DNA from: Sphingobium sp. BYY-5
Lineage (GTDB): Bacteria; Pseudomonadota; Alphaproteobacteria; Sphingomonadales; Sphingomonadaceae
Direction of reading: 5' to 3'
NCBI RefSeq assembly: GCF_022758885.1
Contig: NZ_JALEBH010000001.1
Span: forward strand, 1,240,001 to 1,304,000
DNA length: 64,000 nt
Shown here one piece after another: positions 56,038-64,000 of the stretch. Position numbers and translations under genes: made by a program. The notes beneath the pieces were generated by a model. The model saw nothing but the letters and a program-made list of their open reading frames with translations. It had not been told where the DNA came from and ran no database searches. Each line of letters opens with the position of its first letter. Position 1 is the stretch's first letter.

Positions 56038-56817
56038 GTGACCGAAACCCTTCTCTCCCCGCCCGACCTTCCTGCCCCGCCCGTCACATTGTTGACGGAG
56101 GCCGCGTTGTTCCTGGACTTCGATGGCACGCTGGCACCGCTTGCCGACACGCCTGACGGCGTGGATGTGGGCGATGACCTGCTTTCGATACTGGCCCGGT
56201 CGCGCGACGCGCTGGGCGGGCGCCTGGCGATCGTCAGCGGCCGGTCGGTGGCGACGCTTCGCGATCTGGGCCTGGGCGATTTCCTGCTGGCCGGCACCCA
56301 TGGGCTGGAGTTTGCGCGTCCGGGCGAATCCGTCAACGCCCCGCCCCGCCCGCCTGCGATCGATGCCGTCGAAGCGGCCTTCCACATCTTTGCCGACGAC
56401 AAGCCAGGCCTGCTGGTTGAGCGAAAGTCGATCAGCGTCGGCCTCCATTTCCGTCGCGCACCAATATGGAGCGAGGATGCGCGCGATCTGGCTGAACGTC
56501 TGGCGCAACAACATGGCCTGACGGTCCAGCGCGGCAAGATGCTCTATGAACTGCGCCCCGGCGGTGCGGACAAAGGCAGCGCCGTGCGGAAACTGATGCA
56601 AGACGCGCCCATGGCCGGCGGCGTTCCCCTCTTCATCGGCGACGATGTGACCGACGAGGAAGGCTTCGCCGCCGCCGTCGCATTGGGCGGCGCGGGCATA
56701 TTGGTCGGCGCACCACGATCGACCCTGGCGACATTCTCCCTGGAACAGGTTACTGCGGTCAGGCATTATTTGACGTTGGGGATCGCCGAACAGAATTTTC
56801 GGCGCCTTTCATCCTGA
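56038..56817 (+). CDS. otsB: Trehalose-6-phosphate phosphatase
   Basis: 259 aa HAD enzyme. LFLDFDGTLAPL (Asp27, Asp29), IVSGRS, AGTHGLE (family cap motif), and GDDVTDEEGF with the acidic metal pair. It dephosphorylates trehalose-6-phosphate made by OtsA. Starts at GTG. First gene of the otsB-GH15-otsA cluster. Confidence 0.95.
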   Translation: MTETLLSPPDLPAPPVTLLTEAALFLDFDGTLAPLADTPDGVDVGDDLLSILARSRDALGGRLAIVSGRSVATLRDLGLGDFLLAGTHGLEFARPGESVNAPPRPPAIDAVEAAFHIFADDKPGLLVERKSISVGLHFRRAPIWSEDARDLAERLAQQHGLTVQRGKMLYELRPGGADKGSAVRKLMQDAPMAGGVPLFIGDDVTDEEGFAAAVALGGAGILVGAPRSTLATFSLEQVTAVRHYLTLGIAEQNFRRLSS

Positions 56818-56956
56818 CCAGCCATTCCGTTAGCAAAAAGAGGCGCAGACGATCCAAGAAGCAAATCACTCCATCCTGGCCGACAATGAGCGAACGCTCG
56901 ACCTTTGGCCCATCGGCAACTGCCAGGCTTCCGCGCTGATCGACCGTGCGGGCCGC

Positions 56957-58681
56957 ATGGTGTGGGCCTGCGTGCCCCGCGTCGATGGCGATCCCGTCTT
57001 TTCAGCCCTGCTCGATCACAGACAATGGGACGACCCGCAATCGCGCGGTTTCTGGGCGATCGAGCTGGAAAACTGCGTCGCCGTCGAGCAGCATTATATC
57101 CGCAACACGCCCATATTGGTCACGCGCCAGAGCGATGCGCAGGGCAATGCCATCGAAATCTATGATTTCTGCCCGCGCCACAAGCATAAGGGGCGGATTT
57201 ACCGCCCGGTGGCCTTCATCCGCATCGTGCGGCCGGTCGCGGGTTCGCCGCGCATCCGCGTAAGGCTGCGCCCGACCACTAGCTGGAACGGCGACAAGGT
57301 GCCGATCAGCTACGGCTCCAACCATATCCGCATGGTCCTGTCCTACATGGCGATGCGCGTGTCGACCAATGCCCCCATCGGCCTCATTTCCCAGGAAAGC
57401 TGGTTCCGGCTGGAACAGGACATGCATTTCTTCATGGGACCGGACGAAGGTTTTTCCGACGCGCTGCGCCCGGCGATCGAGCGGATGCTGGACGACACCA
57501 TCCATGAATGGCAGCTCTGGGTGCGCGGCCTGGCCATTCCCGCCGAATGGCAGGAGGCGGTGATCCGATCCGCCATCACGCTCAAGCTCTGCCAGCATGA
57601 GGAAACCGGCGCGATCGTCGCGGCGCTCACCACGTCCATCCCCGAACATGCCGACAGCGGGCGGAACTGGGATTATCGCTACTGCTGGGTGCGCGACGCC
57701 TATTATACGGTGGAGGCGCTCAACCGCCTCGGCGCGCTCGACGTCCTCGAAACCTATCTCGTCTATCTCCGCAACATCGTGGACGGCGCCAAGGGCGGGC
57801 ATATCCAGCCGCTCTATGACGTGCGCGGCAATGCGACCCTGACCGAATGGGAGGCGGAAAGCCTGCCCGGCTATCGCGGCATGGGACCGGTGCGGGTCGG
57901 CAACGCCGCCTATGGACAGATACAGCATGACGCCTATGGCCAGATCGTGCTCTCCTCGGTTCAGGGCTTCATCGACCAGCGGCTGCTGCGCATGGCCGGC
58001 CATGCCGATTTCGAAGCGCTGGAGGTGGTGGGCGAACGCGCCTGGCAGGTCTACGACCAGCCCGATGCGGGCCTGTGGGAATTGCGCACCCGCGCCCATG
58101 TCCACAGCTATAGCGCGGTGATGTGCTGGGCGGCGTGCGACCGCCTGGCCCATGCCGCCGCCGCGCTCGACCTGCCGCTGCGCGAAGCCCATTGGCAGAA
58201 CCGCGCCGAAACGATGAAGGCCCGTATCCTGAAAGCCGCCTGGCGGGAAGACAGCAAGGCCATCTCCGCCAATTTCGAGGATGACGCCCGCGACGCTTCG
58301 CTACTGCAACTGCTCGACCTGCGCTTCCTGGCCGCCGACGATCCCATGTTCGTCGGGACGCTGGCCGCGCTGGAGGCGGACCTGCGCCGTGGCAACAACA
58401 TGCTGCGCTACAGCACGCCCGACGATTTCGGCGAGCCTGTCACCGCTTTCAACGTCTGCACCTTCTGGCTGATCGAAGCGCTGCATCGCACCGGCCGTAC
58501 GGAAGAGGCGCGCGCGCTGTTCGAGGAAATGCTGTCCCGCCGCACCGCCGCGGGCCTGCTGTCGGAAGATATCGACCCCGCCACCGGGGAATTGTGGGGG
58601 AACTATCCCCAGACCTACTCATTGGTCGGCATCATCAACTGCGCCGTCTTGCTGAGCAAACCGTGGAGCGCGATGCGTTGA
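56957..58681 (+). CDS. Glycoside hydrolase family 15 (trehalase/glucoamylase-like)
   Basis: 574 aa from the first ATG. GH15 landmarks: RNWDYRYCWVRDAYYTVEALNRLG, QHDAYGQI, LWELRTRAHVHSYSAVMCWAACDRL (general acid), and SEDIDPATGELWGNYPQTYSLVGII (base). Actinobacterial relatives act as trehalases. The conserved N-terminus, RTLDLWPIGNCQASALIDRAG, lies in frame upstream of this ATG back to about 56852, with no ATG, GTG or TTG after the stop at 56831. So the true start may be non-standard (for example ATC 56852 after AAAGAGG) and the listed start is a conservative choice. Set between otsB and otsA. Confidence 0.9.
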   Translation: MVWACVPRVDGDPVFSALLDHRQWDDPQSRGFWAIELENCVAVEQHYIRNTPILVTRQSDAQGNAIEIYDFCPRHKHKGRIYRPVAFIRIVRPVAGSPRIRVRLRPTTSWNGDKVPISYGSNHIRMVLSYMAMRVSTNAPIGLISQESWFRLEQDMHFFMGPDEGFSDALRPAIERMLDDTIHEWQLWVRGLAIPAEWQEAVIRSAITLKLCQHEETGAIVAALTTSIPEHADSGRNWDYRYCWVRDAYYTVEALNRLGALDVLETYLVYLRNIVDGAKGGHIQPLYDVRGNATLTEWEAESLPGYRGMGPVRVGNAAYGQIQHDAYGQIVLSSVQGFIDQRLLRMAGHADFEALEVVGERAWQVYDQPDAGLWELRTRAHVHSYSAVMCWAACDRLAHAAAALDLPLREAHWQNRAETMKARILKAAWREDSKAISANFEDDARDASLLQLLDLRFLAADDPMFVGTLAALEADLRRGNNMLRYSTPDDFGEPVTAFNVCTFWLIEALHRTGRTEEARALFEEMLSRRTAAGLLSEDIDPATGELWGNYPQTYSLVGIINCAVLLSKPWSAMR

Positions 58682-60084
58682 GCCGCCTTATTGTCATTTC
58701 CAACCGGGTCAGTCGACCCAGCAAGTCCGGCAATCAGGGCGGCCTGGCCCTCGCCTTGTCCCAGGCCTTGCGCGAAAGCCGGGGCATCTGGATGGGCTGG
58801 TCGGGCGAAGTCACCGACAATTTCACCGGCCATATCGGCTTTGCCGAGGATGACGGCGTCAAGACGGCGACGATCGACCTGGAAGAGCAGGATGTCGACG
58901 AATATTATAACGGCTACGCCAACAAAACGCTGTGGCCGCTGTTCCATTTCCGCATCGACCTGGCCGAATATGCCCGCGATTTCGAGGGCGGCTACAACCG
59001 CGTCAACCAGCGCTTCGCCGACACCGCCAGCCCGCTGATCGAGCCGGAAGACGTCATCTGGATACATGACTATCACATGATCCCGCTGGGCCAGATGCTG
59101 CGCGACAAGGGGTTGAAGAACCGGATGGGCTTCTTCCTCCACATCCCCTGGCCGCCGACGCGCCTGCTGGTATCGCTGCCCCATCACAAGAAGCTGGTCA
59201 GTACCCTCTTCGCCTATGACGTCGTCGGTTTCCATACCGAGGAATGGCTCGAATCCTTCCGCCACTATGTTGACAAGGAGCTGGGCGGCACGATCGAGGG
59301 TGACTATGTCACGGTCGGCGATCGCACGATCCAGGCGGTTGCCTGCCCGATCGGCATCAATGCGCAGGAATTCAAGGACGCCGCCGTCAGCCAGGCCGCC
59401 GACGAGATGGGCGAACTGGTTCGCGCCTCGCTCCAGAACCGGGTCATGATCGTGGGCGTCGACCGGCTCGATTACAGCAAGGGGCTGGAGGAGCGGTTTA
59501 ACGGCTATGCCCGCTTCCTGAAAGATCATCCCGAACATCATCGCCAGGTGCTGCTGACCCAGATCGCGCCGCCATCGCGCGGGGAAGTGGAAAGCTACCA
59601 GCAGATTCGCGCGACCCTGGACTCGCTCGCCGGGCGCATCAACGGCGAATATAGCGATGTCGACTGGACCCCGATCCGCTACGTCAACCAGGGCTATCCA
59701 CGCGACAAGCTGGCGGGCATCTACCGCGCGGCGAAGATCGGGCTGGTGACGCCGCTGCGCGACGGCATGAACCTGGTCGCCAAGGAATATGTCGCGGCGC
59801 AGGATCCGGAAGACCCCGGCGTCCTCATCCTCTCCCGCTTCGCCGGCGCGGCGATGCAGCTCAAGGACGCGCTGCTCATCAACCCATACAGCCCGGAGGA
59901 GATGTCCGACGCGATAAACCGCGCGCTCGCCATGCCGCTGGACGAACGCAAGCGGCGCTGGCGGGCGATGATGGACAGCGTGGAGACGCAGGATATCAGT
60001 TGGTGGCGGGAATGTTTCACCAGCCGCCTGATGGCGGTGGACCGCGCCGACCTGCCGGTCGAGACCGAGGAAGCGGCGGGCTGA
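58678..60084 (+). CDS. otsA: Trehalose-6-phosphate synthase (GT20)
   Basis: 468 aa. SRLIVISNRVSRPSKSGNQGGLALAL, IWIHDYHMIPL, FFLHIPWPP, VDRLDYSKGLEERF and PLRDGMNLVAKEYVAAQ are all present. It joins UDP-glucose (or ADP-glucose) and glucose-6-phosphate. I chose TTG 58678 since it overlaps the GH15 stop (TTGA) and starts the protein with SRLIV as in relatives; GTG 58663 would add 5 aa. Confidence 0.94.
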   Translation: MSRLIVISNRVSRPSKSGNQGGLALALSQALRESRGIWMGWSGEVTDNFTGHIGFAEDDGVKTATIDLEEQDVDEYYNGYANKTLWPLFHFRIDLAEYARDFEGGYNRVNQRFADTASPLIEPEDVIWIHDYHMIPLGQMLRDKGLKNRMGFFLHIPWPPTRLLVSLPHHKKLVSTLFAYDVVGFHTEEWLESFRHYVDKELGGTIEGDYVTVGDRTIQAVACPIGINAQEFKDAAVSQAADEMGELVRASLQNRVMIVGVDRLDYSKGLEERFNGYARFLKDHPEHHRQVLLTQIAPPSRGEVESYQQIRATLDSLAGRINGEYSDVDWTPIRYVNQGYPRDKLAGIYRAAKIGLVTPLRDGMNLVAKEYVAAQDPEDPGVLILSRFAGAAMQLKDALLINPYSPEEMSDAINRALAMPLDERKRRWRAMMDSVETQDISWWRECFTSRLMAVDRADLPVETEEAAG

Positions 60085-60494
60085 TGGCGCTGCATCAGGC
60101 CCGACATCTGAGCATCAGCATCGCCGTGCCGCTGGCGCAGGCTTATGATTTCGCGCATCGGCCGGAGAATTTCCCGCGCTGGGCGTCGGGCCTTGCCTCG
60201 TCCCTGCGCCGCACCGCCCAGGGCTGGGTCGCCGACACGCCCGAAGGACCGGCAACGGTCGCATTTTCACCGCCCAATGATTTCGGTATCCTCGATCATC
60301 GCGTCGGGATCGCGGGAAAGCCGGAAGTCTATATTCCGCTGCGCCTGATCGAAAATGGCAACGTCACGGAGGTGCTTTTCACCCTGCTACGCCAGCCCGA
60401 CATGGACGACGCCGCGTTCGATCGCGATGCGGACCTGGTGCGGGCTGACCTGCGCGCGCTTAAGACGTTACTGGAAACGAAGCACTCCGGTTGA
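60084..60494 (+). CDS. SRPBCC-family protein
   Basis: 136 aa. START/polyketide cyclase-like fold: SISIAVPLAQAYDFAHRPENFPRWASGL, the typical first helix-strand pair, and a C-terminal helix (ADLVRADLRALKTLLE). Ligand unknown. Overlaps the otsA stop by one base, so it is part of the same operon. Confidence 0.8.
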   Translation: MALHQARHLSISIAVPLAQAYDFAHRPENFPRWASGLASSLRRTAQGWVADTPEGPATVAFSPPNDFGILDHRVGIAGKPEVYIPLRLIENGNVTEVLFTLLRQPDMDDAAFDRDADLVRADLRALKTLLETKHSG

Positions 60495-60525
60495 GCGTGT
60501 GCTGATCCCCAGCTACGCCCAGCCA

Positions 60526-60660
60526 ATGCAGATCGATCATGAAGATGAACCGCGCGGCCTCTGGCCCGCCATCCGCGCCCGATCCGGCGTGATCCTGGGC
60601 GCGACCGGCCTTGTCGCCTGGCTGGCCCTGCTGTGGTTCATGTTCGGCGACGTGCTGTAG
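60526..60660 (+). CDS. Small membrane protein of unknown function
   Basis: 44 aa: polar N-terminus (MQIDHEDEPRGLWPAIR) and one membrane helix (VILGATGLVAWLALLWFMFG). Follows the SRPBCC gene by 31 bases. Short and weakly supported, but the clear helix and the in-operon place favour it. Confidence 0.5.
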   Translation: MQIDHEDEPRGLWPAIRARSGVILGATGLVAWLALLWFMFGDVL

Positions 60661-60675
60661 GCGTAGAGAAAAGAA

Positions 60676-60705
60676 AAAGGCCGGCGCATTGCTGCGCCGG
60701 CCTCT
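60676..60705 (-). terminator. Terminator after groEL
   Basis: AAGGCCGGCGCA TTGC TGCGCCGGCCTCTT, perfect stem, 87 bases beyond the groEL stop; TTTTTCTTTTC follows on the minus strand. It may also end the plus-strand trehalose operon. Confidence 0.85.
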
Positions 60706-60791
60706 TCATTTTCGCGTGAGGGCAGGACTTCGGGCATTTCTGCCGCGATCGAACCACGGGCGGGGACAGGCCCCGCCCGCTACGATCGCTA

Positions 60792-62441
<1,650 letters not shown>

Positions 62442-62565
62442 TTACCTCTTCTGAGAAATTGCAAAATTTGCGAAGTTCACACCGTTACAGGGTGCTAATT
62501 TCCGCCGAAAATCCAAAGATCAGCCAGGTTCGCAGCTTAGCTGACGGCAACCCGGCCCGTCGGCG

Positions 62566-62853
62566 TCAGCCAACGATACCAAGGATGTCCGATTCCTTCA
62601 TGATGAGCAGGTCTTCACCGTCGACCTTGACCTCGGTGCCCGACCATTTGCCGAACAGGACGCGATCGCCAGCCTTGACGTCGAGCGGCGTCACCTTGCC
62701 GTCTTCGGCCTTGCTGCCGGTGCCGACGGAGACGATTTCGCCTTCCTGCGGCTTTTCCTTGGCGGTGTCGGGGATGATGATGCCACCGGCGGTCTTCTCT
62801 TCCGCTTCCACGCGGCGGACGAGAACACGGTCGTGCAACGGACGAAATGCCAT
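62566..62853 (-). CDS. groES: 10 kDa chaperonin GroES
   Basis: 95 aa. [29 protein letters not shown] is the standard start; mobile loop ([18 protein letters not shown]) and [17 protein letters not shown] at the end. Start at 62853 is chosen by homology. First gene of groESL. Confidence 0.98.
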   Translation of the reverse strand: MAFRPLHDRVLVRRVEAEEKTAGGIIIPDTAKEKPQEGEIVSVGTGSKAEDGKVTPLDVKAGDRVLFGKWSGTEVKVDGEDLLIMKESDILGIVG

Positions 62854-62958
62854 GTTGATTGCCTTTCCCTTCGATGTGGGAGGGGTAGCGCACGGAGCCG
62901 GGGCGACGCCCCGCAATACCCTGTCCGCCTGTCCTTCTCCCGATGAACCTTTTGGTTG

Positions 62959-62985
62959 TTAGCACTCCCTGATCGAGAGTGCTAG
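62959..62985 (-). promoter_or_regulatory. CIRCE element (HrcA operator)
   Basis: TTAGCACTC (62959-62967), nine-base spacer, GAGTGCTAG (62977-62985). Matches the CIRCE consensus except the last base. It lies 106 bases upstream of the groES ATG and indicates HrcA control of groESL. Confidence 0.93.
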
Positions 62986-63259
62986 CGGCATGAATATGGA
63001 AAAGTCGTTTCGCTGGTCAAGGGCGGGAAGGCAGAAAATTTCCGCCTGCCCCGAACAATGATCCCCAACAGGACTCGCAAGGCGCTGTCACCGATACGCC
63101 CCGCCTGCCCGACCGTCATCCCGACCGCGACGGATTGCGCGGATATTGCGATCATTCCTCTTACATGTCGCTTCGGGAATCTTTGATGACAGCGGCATCC
63201 CGCAGCATCGCCTGCGCCACCCGCGCGTTGATCCGGCATAACAGGAAAAGGACCAGAGG
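62986..63259. other. Intergenic region between groES and the UspA gene
   Basis: About 270 bases between divergent groES and the UspA gene. No gene or repeat seen beyond the CIRCE element. Confidence 0.4.
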
Positions 63260-63694
63260 ATGCCCTATGCAACGATCATCGCCGCCGTCGATGTCAACGA
63301 TCCCGACCTGGCCCGCGCCGCCATCGCCGGGGCGGCGGAGGTCGCCGGCAAGCAGGGGATCGTCCACATCCTCTATGTCCGCTACCATCTGCCCACCCGC
63401 TATTCGGAATTGCTGGCCAGCGATTTCGACGAGCGGGAGGAAGCGGAAGCGCTGGCCGACATGCAGACATGGGCGGCGGAAGCGGGGCTGGACACGGCCC
63501 GCACCCAGTTCTTCACCCGGCGCGGCCGCGTACGGGACGAGGTGATGATCGAGGCCGATCGCCGCAAGGCCGACCTGATCGTGCTGGGATCGCACCAGCC
63601 TTCCCTCACGTCCCGGCTGCTGGGGTCCAATGCGTCGGCCATCGTCCACCAGTCGCCGGTCAGCGTGCTGGTGGTGCGGACGAATGCGAAATAA
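63260..63694 (+). CDS. Universal stress protein (UspA family)
   Basis: 144 aa. Starts ATIIAAVDVNDPDLARAAI and ends with ATP-binding LIVLGSHQPSLTSRLLGSNASAIVHQSPVSVLVVR (G-2x-G-9x-G(S/T) type). One Usp domain. Role by family: stress survival. AGGAAAAGGACCAGAGG before the ATG. Confidence 0.92.
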   Translation: MPYATIIAAVDVNDPDLARAAIAGAAEVAGKQGIVHILYVRYHLPTRYSELLASDFDEREEAEALADMQTWAAEAGLDTARTQFFTRRGRVRDEVMIEADRRKADLIVLGSHQPSLTSRLLGSNASAIVHQSPVSVLVVRTNAK

Positions 63695-63782
63695 TCATCG
63701 ATAGTTGAGAGGCGCTCGGTTGCGGGCGGCAGTGGCGCTTCCTACCTGCGGGCAAGATTTCGCAACATCGGAGCCAGCCCGC

Positions 63783-64000
63783 ATGACCGACAGCTACACC
63801 CCGCCCAAAGTCTGGACCTGGAACAAGGATGATGGCGGCCCCTTCGCCTCCATCAACCGGCCGATCGCCGGACCGACCCATGACAAGATACTGCCCGTCG
63901 GCAAGCATCCGCTCCAGCTCTATTCGCTTGCCACGCCCAATGGACAGAAGGTGACTATCCTGCTGGAGGAGTTGCTGGAGGCCGGGGTCAAGGCGGCGGA
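63783..64000 (+). CDS. yghU: YghU-type glutathione S-transferase (partial)
   Basis: Cut by the window end; 72 residues visible. TPPKVWTWNKDDGGPFASINRPIAGPTHDKILPVGKHPLQLYSLATPNGQKVTILLEELLEAG is the start of YghU-type disulfide-bond reductases of the GST fold, with the N-terminal extension typical of that group. Start ATG 63783. Confidence 0.9.
   Translation, partial: MTDSYTPPKVWTWNKDDGGPFASINRPIAGPTHDKILPVGKHPLQLYSLATPNGQKVTILLEELLEAGVKAA

Overview
The window is a chromosomal segment of a GC-rich alphaproteobacterium of the order Sphingomonadales, most likely Sphingobium or a near relative. The evidence is a CcrM-type GANTC methyltransferase, a TonB receptor and FecI/FecR pair, a RcnB-like protein, a dihydropteroate synthase with a long N-terminal extension, and many small palindromic repeats dispersed between genes. 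I see no phage, integrase, IS transposase or CRISPR array. Most of the window is core genome in short operons on both strands.

Layout. 1-8.5 kb (minus): L,D-transpeptidase, rnhB-thiD-DUF1272, glmM, CsbD-like protein, a DUF3857/transglutaminase/TPR protein, rplM-rpsI. 8.7-11.1 kb: folP and ccrM, with eight GANTC sites packed upstream of ccrM. 11.4-12.3 kb: ArsR regulator plus a secreted protein behind a perfect palindromic operator. 12.4-14.9 kb (minus): fabD, enoyl-CoA hydratase, fabG. 15-20 kb (plus): a tripartite MacAB/TolC-like exporter. 20-23 kb: CPBP protease, RcnB-like protein, GntP permease. 23.1-24.4 kb: rpsF-rpsR-rplI. 24.5-27.7 kb: GNAT, TetR, MFS, mtgA. 27.8-30.3 kb: TonB-dependent receptor. 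30.7-35.5 kb (minus): clpX, clpP, glycosyltransferase, trigger factor, then tRNA-Leu. 36-37.7 kb: FecI-like sigma and FecR without a receptor. 37.9-39.3 kb: sirtuin and MOSC protein. 39.6-43 kb: GT4, rarA, a DUF429-like protein, tRNA-Thr. 43.1-43.6 kb: a gene-poor stretch that looks like a structured minus-strand RNA with its own terminator, next to two adjoining perfect DnaA boxes. 43.6-50 kb: cupin, small secreted proteins, EVE, 2OG oxygenase, folB, GNAT, DUF1285-NUDIX-cca. 50-55.7 kb (minus): GGDEF/EAL protein, parC, ccdAB, LysR. 55.8-60.7 kb (plus): a trehalose cluster otsB-GH15-otsA-SRPBCC. 60.8-63 kb (minus): groES-groEL under a CIRCE element. 63.3-64 kb: UspA and the start of a YghU-type glutathione transferase.

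Functional themes are envelope building (Ldt, GlmM, MtgA, FabD/FabG, glycosyltransferases), protein quality control (ClpXP, trigger factor, GroESL), translation, folate (folP, folB) and osmoprotection by trehalose. The most unusual signals are the GANTC cluster at ccrM, a 90-bp palindromic repeat carried in frame inside thiD, three ~170-bp MITE-like repeats (two of which supply the stop codon of the adjacent gene), the candidate RNA plus DnaA boxes at 43.1-43.6 kb, and a GH15 gene whose conserved N-terminus has no ordinary start codon.
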